Positions 1-10,085 are shown, numbered from the stretch's first letter. The stretch is DNA of 64,000 nt from Hippopus hippopus (GCA_946811185.2 OX328098.1:42595650-42659649), one strand, 5' to 3'. Program-made: numbers and translations. Notes: generated by a model not told the origin, from the sequence alone.

Positions 1-924
1 GCAAATCAAGTTTTTTTTCTTTTACGGGAAATTTTATTTCTGCAAGTATTTAGACCTTTTAACTCTGTGACCACATGACCAAATTTTAGACTCGTCTATT
101 TTGAAAGCAATTGCTTATGCCAAATTTAATGTAGCTCAAAAGTTAGAATTTATCACACAAAGGATAGACCTGGTTACCTGCACTTTCTCCTTTTACCGCA
201 TTTTTCAAAGTCTTTTTTTTATTGGGTCATTAAAACATAAGTTTGTTTAGTAAAGGATTAAAGTAATATCTGTCAGTACAAGTCCTGTTTGATTTTTATC
301 TGTCAAAACTATATAGTAGCTTTACAAAACAAACGAGTCTTGCTCTGTGAAAAGTATCGACCCACGTTAACCTATGCAGGTTGACATGGATGGATATTTC
401 TTATATTTGTAAATCTACCTCATTCTGCTTCATGGTTTTGCCAGTTTTTAGGTGAAATGAGTCTGTCTTATGCAACAACTTGCATTACAAAGATGCATAA
501 CACCCCCTTCTCACAGACCATGGCCAAAAAACTAGAGGTCCTTGAGGGCCTGAAATCGCTCTACTGGCAGTGATTCTGCTTTTATGCTAGCAAATACATT
601 ATGAATTCATGATGCTTAAAAGAAAAAAAACACAAAAAACACAAAAATGCGTTCTTGCAACTGGGCTTGAACCCACTATGACAGCATAAGTAGGCACGGT
701 GAACTTAACAAACAGTGTAAAAAATGAAGGGCAATTTCTCAAAACTAAATGTTTGGAATCCAGCCAAATTTGATAGGATTTCAGTACGCCTTGTATTAAA
801 CAATCCTAGCAAATTTCAAATGTGGACTTGGTTGAGTAAATGATACTAAGTCATCAAATGGCTGCTTTTCCTGAACGGTTTACTAGATTTTCTTCACTTT
901 TGATAGAGTTAAATCCCTTGATTA
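1..924. other. Host non-coding DNA with decayed repeats
   Basis: No supportable gene. About 40-230 resembles a decayed copy of the palindromic 'growth-of-stem' repeat seen cleanly at 53627-53854. About 327-533 resembles a decayed copy of the MITE seen cleanly at 52295-52554 (a CTCTGTGAAAAG start and a TGCATAACACCCCCTTCTCACAGA-like end, shortened here). The rest is low-complexity AT-rich sequence. Confidence 0.5.
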
Positions 925-960
925 TGGAATGCCATAGCAGAAAATTTTCAAGATATAACA

Positions 961-3003
961 AGACAAATTTATGATGCATAGCATCATAGAAGCCGCACTC
1001 TTTTGGTGGACAATTTCAGAAATATTGACTCTCTTGAGAAATTGTGATTACATTTTTTGTATCTGTTTTTACCCCCACCCCCCCACCAGCGGACAATCAT
1101 GACAAATGGTACTAAAATGCAAGGAAAAAAGAAACAGAAAATAATATGTACATGTATTCTAATTCTTAAAAAAAAAAAAAAATAAAAATAAAGAAGTTTA
1201 GAGAGGAATCTTAAATAATCTTGTTATTATATTATTATTATAAAGTGATGTTTATTTGGAAAAAAAGACCACGTAAAAACATCGGAATTTTTAAATTTCT
1301 ACTCGAAATTTGAAAATGGAGAAATTGCGCATTCAAATACAGCATTTTCCATTTATTTAATGATTTTAGAAAGGAAACTTTCTATAGCGGCAGTAAAGGC
1401 AGTACTACAGAATTATTTAAGTTACCAATTATTCATAGTGATATTAAGATCGTTATTCCCATATGATGTTTACATGTATTTACAATTTTTATCAGTGATC
1501 TCTTCTTTGTGTTTCTTTTTTTTTTTACAACAAAAAAGAAAAAGAAAAAAAAAAAAAAAAGAAAATATTCAACAACTTTTTTCTAAAAGATGATCTTCTT
1601 GCTTGTCAAAAGTATCTTAGCTTGCTTGTAACACAGTAAATCTTTACATTTCTACTCTGGAAACAAAAACTTTTGCATGGCATCTCCAAAATTATTCTGA
1701 TCATAGCCTGCACAGTTGGCACAAACCACGTTTCTTTTATTCCTGAAATGGCAGCCACACACACACAAAAAAAAACATTTTTTAAGTCTTTAAAGATCTG
1801 GATCTATTCAACCACAACATAATAACTATTACTATACATATTTCGTTTAATATATACAGTAGTTTGAACCATTTTCTGCATAGGCCTTGTACATACCTAG
1901 CGTAAAACTTCTGATGTAAATTTCAAGAGCTATTCTAAACCTTTGACCAGCAGCGACGGAAAAAGTTGTATATTCACAGTAATAGGTTCTGTAATAATTA
2001 AATTTAACCCTTCGACTACACAACGAAATAAATACTCTGAGTAAGGAAAACAAACAAGATTTTCTTTTATGTTTACGAAATATCTTATAGAATATTTAAA
2101 AAATATTACACGGGCTATGTGCTGTCTGATCTTCATCTATTTCCGTCATTTTTGAGCAGCTTCAACCCTTAGAGCACCAGGCACCACCATGATAATTACT
2201 GTAGTCAATGTACATCACGATCCATACGTCATGATTCAAGCAGGCCTGGTTTCAAGGGTTCTGTAGATCAGGACCATACCGTACAGCACGTACAGTCTGA
2301 TCATAACAGCTTCGACACACAATACAGTAAATGCTAAATTTTGCAGGTCTCATAAGGTAGATGTTTCGTGTAACAAAAATCCATTGGGCTAATGTGTAGA
2401 CGAAGGGAAGAAAAAGGGTTATCTTTTCGCAAGTATTCTATAAATAGCTGATGTAGACGCCTCTTGTGTAGGGAAGTAACCAGTCTATACCTTGATCAAA
2501 GGTTAACCGCCGTTTTATCCTTTACAAATTAAGATTGGACGAAAAACTTGTACATAAAATTGCTTCTGATTATCATATTCTAAGATGCTCTCTATATCAT
2601 AATCATCATTATTTTGGTTTGTAAAAAAGTAGACAAATGCGAAAACCATGGAGAGATGTGAAAGCTTGTGATAAACGGAAAGCATAACAACATCGTTTTG
2701 GAAAATAGACGGAATTCTATATGTTTGAAAACTTCGGGGGACTAGCCAATTAAAGGATGTTTATCTTTCTGTATTTTTATTGTTATTTTGGGAATGAACT
2801 ATATATTGCAAGAAAATCAGGTTTGAATTTCATGTAGGTCTGTTGGAATACTTAAGAAAGAGTCATGTGGAGTAATTCTGTCACAACAACACAACATTAC
2901 TACAAATTTTATAAAAATTATGACCTATCGAATAATTACTGATCATCTACATGGTAAATAGTTTAGGTAAATTCCTACTGGAAGCCGCTTTCAAGCGGCT
3001 TCC
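961..3003 (+). repeat. 2-kb dispersed repeat, copy 1 (inverted partner at 58064-59985)
   Basis: Read on the minus strand, this segment matches 58064-59985 along its length. Shared landmarks are the GAAGCCGCT hairpin at 2981-3003, the stretch around 2940-2985 (ATCTACATGGTAAATAGTTTAG), the CCCCCAC run near 1072-1090 and the GATGCATAGCATCATAGAAG stretch near 972-992. The copies differ by scattered substitutions and small indels, so they are old. No coding frame is supported. Confidence 0.75.
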
Positions 3004-3736
3004 AAAAACACTATCAAGATACATGTATTTAAAATATTCAGTCAAGATAGTCTCAATTATACCAAAATGATATATAAATTTGATATATGAAAGCAAAATT
3101 ATCATATCAAAACATAAAACCACTTCAAGACAAATAAATATACTTCAAGATGTAAAAACAGCATCAACATTTTAAAAACCACACCAAGACTCACGTGACC
3201 AGTCAAGACTCACGTGACCACAAAATCCACGACGTCATCACTTGGCGAAAAGAACGTACACACACTGCTGCTGCTTGACTGTTGACAGTTACACTGTCAT
3301 TTTTTATTCGGCGTATTAACGTTAATCATGGACAGTCAAATCTCGCCTTTTCTTAATGGCCACTTCGAATATTTCACGCCTTACTATACACTGACACCAT
3401 GATGTACTAGGCCTACACACTACACTGGAGCAGAATGTGGTACTGTGAGTGATGTCATGGATTTTGTGGTCACGTGAGTCTTGTTTGGTCACGTGAGTCT
3501 TGGTGTGGTTTTTAAAATGTTGATGCTGTTTTTACATCTTGAAGTATATTTATTTGTCTTGGTGTGGTTTTTAAAATGTTGATGCTGTTTTTACATCTTG
3601 AAGTATACTTATTTGTCTTGAAGTGGTTTTATGTTTTGATATGATAATTTTGCTTTCATATATCAAATTTATATAACATTTTGGTATAATTGAGACTATC
3701 TTGATTGAACATTTTAAATATCTTGATAGTGTTTTT
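3004..3736. mobile_element. Foldback unit with 240-bp inverted arms
   Basis: The left arm (3004-3241) and right arm (about 3452-3736) are inverted copies, beginning AAAAACACTATCAAGATA and ending TATCTTGATAGTGTTTTT. The right arm carries a 59-bp tandem duplication (3499-3557 and 3558-3616). Each arm has TCACGTGAC palindromes: 3194-3202 and 3211-3219 on the left, 3470-3478 and 3489-3497 on the right. The unit lies inside the TA-flanked element at 925-3768. No gene. Confidence 0.6.
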
Positions 3737-3774
3737 ATATCTTGAATATTTTCTGCTATGGCATTCCATACTTG

Positions 3775-4315
3775 ATGAACCAAGCAATCTTTACAAGTTT
3801 CAAAAGAATTGGATCAACACTGTGAACTTCATTGCCTCAACAAAAATGGAAATTTTCAAATTTGAATGGCTACTTTTCCCATACTGATTGTCAGATTTTT
3901 TTCAAAATCCATAGGGTTCAAGCTGTTGATAAGACAAAGCAACTGTGCAAGTTTCATGAAAATCAAACCACAAATGCCGATTTCATAGCGTAAACAAGAA
4001 ATCGAAATTTTCAACTTGAAATGGCTACTTTTCCCTTACTGTTTGTTGGATTTTTTTCAAAATCAATAGTGTTGAAGCTATTGATAAGATAAACAAACTG
4101 TGCAAGTTTCATGGAAATCTGACCACAAATGCTGATTTCATAGCGTAAACAAGAAATGGAAATTTTCAACTTGATATGGCTACTTTTCCCATACTGGTTG
4201 TTGGATTTTTTTCAAAAATCAATAGGATTGAAGCTATTAATGAGATAAACAAACTGTGCAAGTTTCCTGAAAATCTGACCACAAATGCAGACTTTATCAC
4301 ATAAACAAGAAAAAG
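3775..4315. repeat. Host tandem repeat, about 154-bp unit, 3.5 copies
   Basis: A unit containing GGAAATTTTCAA...GGCTACTTTTCCC...GTGCAAGTTTCATG...AACAAGAAAT recurs near 3848, 4002 and 4155, with partial units on both sides. The copies are diverged. This is the last clear host sequence before the viral block. Confidence 0.65.
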
Positions 4316-4435
4316 ACTACGAAGGGACAGGTAAATTGCATGCGTCCTTATGCCTGGTGTTCAAAACCTATATGGTATGATGAACTTCTTGCTATGAATG
4401 AATAAGAGTTAAAAAAATATGATCAACTGTAAAAA

Positions 4436-4497
4436 AAGGAATATATTTTTAGTAAAAATATATTTCACACGTTTAAATAATATTTTTTATTATTAAA
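4436..4497 (+). promoter_or_regulatory. Promoter/5'-UTR repeat, copy 1
   Basis: About 62 bp of AT-rich sequence with the invariant core TTTCACACGTTTAAATAAT, ending at the ATG at 4498. The same sequence recurs at 5346-5410, ending at the next large gene's ATG. The duplication and position suggest a viral promoter or leader (inference). Confidence 0.45.
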
Positions 4498-4701
4498 ATG
4501 AAGATGGATATTTTAACGAAATTAATAAATTCATATGAACTTAATAAATGTAAAATATGTATGAAGGATTGGTCTTTACGAAAAGTTAGAAAACTAGCAA
4601 AAAAATGGGAAATAAAAAACCATAATCAACTTGGAAAGAATGAGTTGATATAAATGCTGTCAGAAAAAGCGAATCTAGAAGAATTAGTTAAAAAGACATA
4701 A
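4498..4701 (+). pseudogene. Small SAP/HeH-like gene with in-frame stop
   Basis: The frame opens at ATG 4498 and codes 51 residues to a TAA at 4651-4653. It then stays open for 15 more codons to TAA 4699-4701, which suggests one gene of about 67 codons broken by a stop. The middle (LRKVRKLAKKW...NHNQLGKNELI) resembles a helix-extension-helix (SAP-like) DNA-binding motif, with a similar arrangement in the 5130-5345 ORF. Function is not known. It directly follows the promoter-like repeat. Confidence 0.35.
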
Positions 4702-4782
4702 TAGGTTTGACAGCTTTTATATACCTCAATAAAAAAAAATTTTTTTGAGAATGGATTAAGAAAAAAAATTATTACTTATAAA

Positions 4783-5073
4783 ATGAGTACAATAAAACAT
4801 AAGGTAGATAATGCTATAAGAGTAGTTGATGATATAGTAAAAAAACGTTTACCAGGAAATTTAAATGATTGCTCTGCAGAAGAACTAAAAGAAATTCGAC
4901 ACTTATTTGAACTACGAAAAAAATTATTTATCGAAATAAATAATTTAGAAAAAAAATTAGGTGAAGTAGAAAAAGTTAAATACACATTTAGTGAAATAGT
5001 AAAGAAATGTTTAACATTAGAAGAAGATGAGTTAAGAGAAACTTTTTTGTATTTTGTTAGAAGATATCACTGA
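4783..5073 (+). CDS. Small helical protein of unknown function
   Basis: 96 codons, starting with the usual TATAAAATG context of this element. The product is highly charged and predicted helical: an N-terminal helix, then a stretch from about residue 32 to 65 rich in E/K with leucine spacing that could form a coiled coil, and a Glu-rich C-terminus. No family recognised. It sits between two SAP-like small frames upstream of the penton-like gene, where the inner copy has a different small gene (14712-14999). Confidence 0.5.
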   Translation: MSTIKHKVDNAIRVVDDIVKKRLPGNLNDCSAEELKEIRHLFELRKKLFIEINNLEKKLGEVEKVKYTFSEIVKKCLTLEEDELRETFLYFVRRYH

Positions 5074-5129
5074 TAATATCTTAGAAAACTATGATCAAGG
5101 AATGAGTTCGCCTATGCTAAAAGAAGCAT

Positions 5130-5345
5130 TTGTTTTTGTTTTTTTTTTTTAAAGAATTTAGTAATTTTCCATTAAAAAATATTAGACAAACACTTACAAA
5201 AGATTCTAAAATAAAAAACTGTAAGCAACTTGGAAGGGATGAGCTGTTGTGTATTATGTTAAAAAGATCATATTTAGAATTCTTAAGTGGACATTCTAAT
5301 AATTTTATAAATTTCCTTGGTAAAATAATACAATTTTATTATTAA
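5130..5345 (+). CDS. Small SAP/HeH-like protein, start uncertain
   Basis: 71 codons. The start is poor: it lies in a T-rich run (5130-5151), and upstream codons may belong to it, so a frameshift there is possible. Residues about 17-45 (NIRQTLTKDSK...NCKQLGRDELL) repeat the pattern of the 4498 gene and look like a helix-extension-helix motif. Its stop is followed at once by promoter repeat copy 2 and the penton-like gene. Possibly a degraded paralogue of the 4498 gene. Confidence 0.3.
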   Translation: MFLFFFFKEFSNFPLKNIRQTLTKDSKIKNCKQLGRDELLCIMLKRSYLEFLSGHSNNFINFLGKIIQFYY

Positions 5346-5410
5346 AAAGAAATATATTTTTGGTAAAAATGTATTTCACACGTTTAAATAATATTTTTTA
5401 TTACTAAAAA
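5346..5410 (+). promoter_or_regulatory. Promoter/5'-UTR repeat, copy 2
   Basis: Second copy of the 4436-4497 sequence, with the same TTTCACACGTTTAAATAAT core, ending at ATG 5411. The inner copy keeps only a shortened version (about 14988-15019). Confidence 0.45.
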
Positions 5411-6184
5411 ATGGAAGATCTTTTAAAACAGATTGTAAAAAATACAGACCATAAAACGTCATTTCAAATGATAGTAAGTGACAACAAAACACGCTTTAAA
5501 ACTAGGTTTAATCCGCCAATTCAGCTTGAAAAGGATAAAAAGTATGAAATAGCTTTAGTAAACCTTGAAAGTTACCAATCCTTTCCCAACATTGATGCAA
5601 CAAACAACCTATTTATTTATTCTCCAGATAATGATACAACATGGTTTAAAATTAAAATACCAGAAGGAAGTTATGACCTAGTAGACATTAATGATACCAT
5701 TCATCAGGAAATGAGAAAAAACGATCACTATGATGTATCCAATGAGGAATATTACATTAATATCTCTGCAAACACGAATACACTAAAGTCTATTCTTACC
5801 CTTGAAAATGGTTATCAAGCAGACTTTAACCATCCAAACTTCATTTCTAAAGTGTTAGGATTTACTCACGCAAAATATGTACAAGGATTTCATGAGTCGG
5901 AGAATGTTGTAAACATTCTCAGTATAAATAGTTTGTTCGTTAACATTGATATTATCTCAGGAAGCTATGTTAATGGTTCAACACAAAACACAATTTATTC
6001 TTTTTTTCCTAATGTTTCTCCCGGATACAAGATAATCGAGTCACCAGTTAATTTAGTATACTTACCAATAACAATGGATGAAATACACAACATAGAAGTA
6101 GCAATCACAGACCAAAATGGAACTTTATTAAATCTTAGAGGTGAAAATCTTACAATAAGATTTCATATTAGAGAAGCGAGATAA
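5411..6184 (+). CDS. Penton-like minor capsid protein (outer copy)
   Basis: 257 codons, open. The predicted fold is mostly beta strand: residues about 14-60 (KTSFQMIVSD..., FNPPIQLEKDKKYEIALVNLE), a mid-region of alternating polar and hydrophobic strands, and a C-terminal strand pair (LRGENLTIRFHIRE). Size, beta content and its place first in the plus-strand morphogenesis block fit the single-jelly-roll penton protein of Polintons/adintoviruses, which would occupy capsid vertices. The assignment is by context and pattern, not by a diagnostic motif. The inner homologue is 15020-15775. This copy appears undamaged. Confidence 0.6.
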   Translation: MEDLLKQIVKNTDHKTSFQMIVSDNKTRFKTRFNPPIQLEKDKKYEIALVNLESYQSFPNIDATNNLFIYSPDNDTTWFKIKIPEGSYDLVDINDTIHQEMRKNDHYDVSNEEYYINISANTNTLKSILTLENGYQADFNHPNFISKVLGFTHAKYVQGFHESENVVNILSINSLFVNIDIISGSYVNGSTQNTIYSFFPNVSPGYKIIESPVNLVYLPITMDEIHNIEVAITDQNGTLLNLRGENLTIRFHIREAR

Positions 6185-6206
6185 ATAAAAATATTTATAA
6201 TATAAA

Positions 6207-6797
6207 ATGACAAGTTATACAACTATTAAAGTTAATATATCAGAGGGACAAAAGCAAAAGCTTCAACATGCTGTTAAAGCCGGATGTCCAGTAAGTATTC
6301 GTTTAGGTTATGAGGATTTACAAGGTAATGATATTATAGCAATTACCAATTCACAAGCAAAGAAAATAGCAAAAACCTATGAAAATGGTAAAGGTATAAC
6401 GATTGGAATGAGTTGGAAACAACTCAAACATAATATGAAGATAGAGGGTGGTTTTCTCGGAATATTGGCTGGGTTAGCTGCGAGAGCTTTACCAATGATT
6501 GCAAAAACCATTTTACCAGCATTAGGTGTTGGTGCTCTTTCTGGATTAGCCTCATCAGGTGTACAAAAAGCAATGGGTTCAGGTCTTTACCTTAAAAAAG
6601 GAGGATGTGTTTGTCAGGTAGAAAGTGATGGAAAAGGACTTTATTTAGCTCCCAAACATGGTAAAGGATTAGAATCTGTTGGTGATGGTTTGTATTTAAA
6701 ACAAGGTGGAAAGTTTTATGAAGGAAGGGGCCTTCTTTTAGGACCTAATAGTCCATTTACAAATATTCCATATTGTAATGTTATAAATAATATTTAG
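6207..6797 (+). CDS. Glycine-rich core protein, adenovirus pX/VI-like (outer copy)
   Basis: 196 codons. N-terminal half (residues 1-80) is a small alpha/beta region with KVNISEGQKQKLQ and a KQLKHN basic helix. Then comes GGFLGILAGLAARALPMIAK, a hydrophobic Gly/Ala segment to about residue 120, then two Gly-Leu-Tyr-Leu repeats (GSGLYLKKGG, GDGLYLKQGG). This layout resembles minor core or membrane-active capsid proteins of adenovirus-like elements (inference). A deletion of about 14 bp relative to the inner copy shifts the last codons, replacing the PILGAIL end with PYCNVINNI. Confidence 0.55.
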   Translation: MTSYTTIKVNISEGQKQKLQHAVKAGCPVSIRLGYEDLQGNDIIAITNSQAKKIAKTYENGKGITIGMSWKQLKHNMKIEGGFLGILAGLAARALPMIAKTILPALGVGALSGLASSGVQKAMGSGLYLKKGGCVCQVESDGKGLYLAPKHGKGLESVGDGLYLKQGGKFYEGRGLLLGPNSPFTNIPYCNVINNI

Positions 6798-6817
6798 AAT
6801 ATTATTTATAAGAAAAA

Positions 6818-7189
6818 ATGTCTGTTTATAAATTTGTTGTAAAACCTAATATTACTCAACTAAAAACAATTTATTGGAAACTATTGTGAGGTGTAAAGCA
6901 TCCACCTCGAAAAGTAAATCCAGTAACTTGGGAAATTTTTAGTCAGGAAGAAATTATACTCAACCCCAAGCAAACAAAACAAATACGATTAGGGTTTGGG
7001 TTTATGATGACTAGAGGGGTTGTTTTAACCACGTTAACATACTCTTTAAAATTAAAGAGGTGTAGTTTACAAAATGGGGTTAACATAGAAAACGTTGATG
7101 ATATTCTAGTTACCATTACAAACAATTGGACCGAGACTGTAAAGATTGAGGAAAACGAGCTTTTGTGTCTCGTTTATTACTTAATTTAA
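6818..7189 (+). pseudogene. dUTPase-fold-like protein, internal stop (outer copy)
   Basis: 124-codon frame from ATG 6818 to TAA 7189, broken once by TGA at 6887-6889 where the inner copy reads through. The C-terminal 85 residues show the strand pattern of trimeric dUTPases: LNPKQTKQI, a turn, GVVLTTLTYSLKL, then VDDILVTITNN and EENELLCLVYYL. The catalytic dUTPase motifs are not evident, so any role may be structural. The inner homologue at 16424-16795 has the same length but lacks the ATG. Recognition of the fold is by eye. Confidence 0.45.
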
Positions 7190-7227
7190 AAATCCAATAA
7201 ATAAAATCTTGCTAATAAAAAATAGAG

Positions 7228-7791
7228 ATGAAAGATATATATCCAAAATTACCCTCTGCTCCTCCTAGTGATGAGGGGCAAGGTTATCGGTTACAAAAAA
7301 TAAGTGAAATACAAAATTTCTTAGAAAATGAAATACAAAAGAGAGAAGCATTGAGTAAAAAATACTATAGAGCCGCAAAAATAGTAGATATTACTGATGC
7401 AGTTTTAGTTGTTATTACAATGGGAACAGGATCTGGAGGAATAGGTTTGTTATCAACAGTTGTAGCTGCTCCTGCTGTAATGGCATTAGAAGGTGTCGCA
7501 ATTTTTACTGGTCTTTTAAGTTTAGTTGGGAAGTATAGTGTTAAAAAGTCTACTACAAAAGCTGAAAAGCACGAAAAAATAAAAGCAATTGCAAGTATAA
7601 AACTGAATACTATATCTTCTCATATATCTAAAGCCTTGAGTGATAATAAAGTGACTGATGAAGAGTTTCAACTGATTTTGGAAGAATTAGAAAAATACAA
7701 AGTTATGAAAGAAGAAATTCGTACAAAGATGAAGAAAACAATGTCGAGTGAAATGGAAAAATCATTGATAGAAAAAGAGAGGCAAGAGTAA
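7228..7791 (+). CDS. Two-segment membrane protein with YPKL and PSAP motifs (outer copy)
   Basis: 187 codons. The N-terminus has YPKLPSAPP, which overlaps two late-domain motifs known from enveloped viruses: YPxL (ALIX-binding) and PSAP (TSG101-binding). Residues about 20-50 are a charged helix (RLQKISEIQNFLENEIQKRE). About 55-100 is hydrophobic and Gly/Ala-rich, compatible with two membrane segments. The rest is a charged coiled-coil-like tail with NTISSHISKALSDNKVTDEE. A TAA at 7789-7791 removes about 20 residues present in the inner copy; the matching codons follow in frame. Role unknown; membrane association is inferred. Confidence 0.6.
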   Translation: MKDIYPKLPSAPPSDEGQGYRLQKISEIQNFLENEIQKREALSKKYYRAAKIVDITDAVLVVITMGTGSGGIGLLSTVVAAPAVMALEGVAIFTGLLSLVGKYSVKKSTTKAEKHEKIKAIASIKLNTISSHISKALSDNKVTDEEFQLILEELEKYKVMKEEIRTKMKKTMSSEMEKSLIEKERQE

Positions 7792-7957
7792 CGTGAGTCC
7801 TTTCGGAGGTTGGTTGAAAAGAATCATGGTGGCTCCCTGTAATATTAGCAGACCCAGAATAAAGTTTTCATATAATTGTAGCTTTAGTTGTGCTAGCGGC
7901 GAAACGTGTCAAAAAACTGCGTTAAAAATACGTTAAAAATTATGTTAATAATAAAAA

Positions 7958-8882
7958 ATGTCTTTTTTAAAAATCACTGATCCTGTAAAAAGGGACTTAA
8001 TTGTAAAAGACTATCTCGAGACAAAAAAAAAAAAAAAATATCCGGGATAGTCTACTATCAGAGAGAAAAGGTAAGCAAGAATTGCAAACTGATCTTTCCA
8101 GGTTTTTTAAACCTATTACAGAAACACAAAAAGCTACAACAAAAGAGGTTATAGAAGGACTTAAACCTATTAAAGAAGGTATAGAAAACTTACCACAAGC
8201 TATTACGTTACCAGCATTTCCTTCTATACAGGCTTTTTCCTCTGAAGGACGTCAGCTTATTGAGGGGACGGAGTCAAAAGAGGGAAAAAAAAAAAAAGAG
8301 AAAAATTTTATTGGACCAGTTGCAGAGAAATATCTAAGAAAATTTGCTGCTAAAGGTGAAGCTGACACAACTTATGGGTTATATGACAGAAATGGTAACT
8401 TTTATATTGGTGACAAACCAGTTGTTATTGTAGACAACAATATTGTTGTGGGAGGTGAGGGAGAGGAAGAGGAATATGAAGGCACACCTGGTCTATGGGA
8501 GTTAATCATGTCTAAAGATCCAGATGAAGGAAATTATACTAGTGATGATTACTACAATTACACAAAGGTAGTAAAAAAAAACAACACTCTCCATCGTGAC
8601 AACAACCCGTTAAGTAATTATCCTAAAAGCAGTAAAAGCTCAAAATGGAAAATCTTACTTAGTCCTATTTGGCTTTCTACAAAAAAAAGTAGTGGAAAAG
8701 GTATAACTTCCATAATTCAATGTGACCCTAACGCATTAGTAGAAAGACTAGAACTGTTAATGGCAAGTAAAAAAGCAGGCAACACAGGTGTAAGAAATGA
8801 GCTTGTTAGTGTATGTGATGAATTAAAAAGACAGGGCGTTTTGGATATAAACTCCTATAAAAAATTAATGTCTAGACTATAA
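7958..8882 (+). pseudogene. GTPGLWEL-type conserved protein, frameshift in poly-A (outer copy)
   Basis: Starts at ATG 7958 (MSFLKITDPVKRDLIVKDYLE). A run of about 15 A at 8023-8038 leaves the frame off by one. The rest is open from about 8039 to TAA 8882 (LQTDLSRFFKPITETQKATT..., EGTPGLWELI, CDPNALVERLELLMASK). Intact length would be about 308 residues. The N-terminal half is helical with repeated KPITE/KPIKEG patterns; the C-terminal 60 residues form a charged helical domain. It is conserved between the two copies beside core genes, so a structural role is likely, but the function is unknown to me. Confidence 0.6.
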
Positions 8883-8885
8883 AAA

Positions 8886-9528
8886 ATGATTATTCCAAGA
8901 AGACACGGATTTAAAAGAAAGTATTCATATGGCGGTGCTGGAATTTTTGACAGTATCGCTAACTTTTTTACGAGGCTTTTTACTAGTAGTGCAGCTAAAC
9001 AATTTGCGTCTTCAGCCTTCGATGTAGGAAAGAGTGTTGCTAAGGAAGGAGCAAAAAAAGCTTTAGAGGCTGGAAAAAGTGCTGCTATAGATGTAGGAAA
9101 GAGGTTAGTTGAAAAAGCTTTGACACCAAAATCACGAGAAATTTTACAAAAACATACTGCCACACCAATGGCACAAAAGGCACAAAACATTAACACTTTA
9201 ATAGATGGAAGTGCAATTGCTATTCAAGACTTAGTTAAAAAATTAAACAGCGGGTCTAGTATTAAAACAGTAAAACTTAAGAAAATAAAAAATAGCTTAA
9301 GAAATTATATTTGTAATAAACAAATGCAAGTACCATATTTTGATGAATTTTTTGAAGATTATGAAGAATTAGAATTTGATCGTATAGATTATGAAAAATA
9401 CAACACATTTTCCATAACCATAGAAAATGCATCTTTTAAACTAGAGGATTGTGAGATCCTTGAAATTAATGACACAAAGTATGGTTACCAAAAAGCTATT
9501 GTAAAGTTATCTTTTGAAAAAGTAAAAA
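8886..9528 (+). CDS. Amphipathic-helix core protein with C-terminal extension, split by inner element (5' part)
   Basis: Starts three bases after the previous stop. Begins with a basic stretch (RRHGFKRKYSYGG), then an amphipathic helix GIFDSIANFFTRLF, then Ala/Lys-rich repeats (KSVAKEGAKKALEAGKSAA). This resembles the membrane-lytic helix and DNA-binding character of adenovirus protein VI/VII-type core proteins (inference). The inner homologue stops after about 132 residues. Here the frame runs on for about 83 more residues, then enters the TIR and meets TAG at 9531-9533. The original frame continues at 25018-25214. Confidence 0.6.
9523..9528. repeat. Target-site duplication, left (TAAAAA)
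   Basis: TAAAAA directly before the 5'-AG of the left TIR; identical to 25012-25017. Six-base duplications and 5'-AG/CT-3' ends are the hallmark of Polinton/Maverick integration. Confidence 0.85.
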
Positions 9529-9736
9529 AGTAGGTTATAATTTACCCGATCTGTGCCAAATGACCATAATGTGGTGTAATTTTTGTATTCGATCGATCTG
9601 TGTCAAAATGTCGCGCATATCAAAAAAAAAGAAAAAAAAAAAAAAAAATCCAAAAAAATCCAAAAAAATCTTGAAATCTACAAAAATTATAATTATAAAA
9701 CCCGCAAAGGTTTATAATTTTAATAAAAAAAATTGA
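9529..9736 (+). repeat. Left terminal inverted repeat
   Basis: Pairs with 24815-25011 read on the minus strand. The outer 90 bp, through ATGTCGCGCATAT, is almost identical (one clear difference, G/C near 9576). The inner half is A-rich with TCCAAAAAAA iterations, then AATTATAAAACCCGC and GGTTTATAATTTTAAT, with more differences in run lengths. Confidence 0.9.
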
Positions 9737-9773
9737 TTTCTTTTTTTTTTTTAAATTATATATTATATACATA

Positions 9774-10085
9774 ATGTATAAAAATAATAAAAAAATAAAT
9801 ATTATCAAATTTAGTTTAGTATGATTAGTAAATCTTATTATTCATGATAAATCTCTTTATAGTAGAATATGTAGGGAAATATTTGAGGAAACACTTAGAA
9901 ATATAAAAAGTAAACTGTGTTATGAAGATATGGAGCATAGTTGGAATGAGGCTAATTTAAGAACTAAAATTATTAAATTAGCTTGTTCTTATAGTGAAGA
10001 TTATTATTATGATGAAGAATGTTCTTGTGAACTTGATGATTATACTTGTATTTGTGATGATGAAGAAAAAAAGAGAAAATATTAG
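9774..10085 (+). pseudogene. Left subterminal small gene, in-frame stop
   Basis: 104-codon frame opening at ATG 9774, with TGA at 9822-9824 and then open to TAG 10083-10085. The middle (LYSRICREIF...KIIKLACSYSEDYYYDE) aligns with the product of the minus-strand gene at 24503-24778 (LYCKVCAGIF...KFIELVCKYSDKYCYDE). The two ends therefore carry diverged, inward-pointing relatives. The C-terminus is Cys/Asp-rich (CSCELDDYTCICDDEE). Function unknown. Confidence 0.5.

Larger units (their letters stand above)
925..3768. mobile_element. TIR DNA transposon, non-autonomous, TA target duplication
   Basis: The ends are an imperfect inverted repeat of about 34 bp. The left end starts TGGAATGCCATAGCAG; the right end finishes CTGCTATGGCATTCCA. 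Each is flanked by TA (923-924 and 3769-3770), the target duplication of Tc1/mariner-like elements. No transposase frame is visible, so it would be non-autonomous. Its body holds the 2-kb dispersed repeat (961-3003) and a foldback unit (3004-3736), so it may be a composite. A TA duplication is weak evidence alone; the matched termini carry the call. Confidence 0.55.
4436..9528 (+). mobile_element. Outer Polinton-like copy, left part
   Basis: Plus-strand morphogenesis block of an older Polinton/adintovirus-like element. Gene order matches the inner copy at 14693-18923: small genes, penton-like, core, dUTPase-fold-like, YPKL/PSAP membrane protein, GTPGLWEL protein, amphipathic-helix protein. 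The integrase, protease, fibre, PLA2 and SSB half expected to its left is absent, and I found no terminal repeat near 4330-4440. The left edge is placed by the first viral promoter-like repeat. It continues at 25018 after the inner element. Confidence 0.8.

Noticed and set aside
2981..3003. Helitron 3' end (hairpin near a repeat edge)
   Set aside because: The GAAGCCGCT hairpin is not followed by CTRR and no TC start or AT target was found.
9620..9808. ORF of 62 codons on the minus strand in the left TIR
   Set aside because: Poly-Phe/Ile product of A-runs in the TIR; no counterpart in the right TIR.
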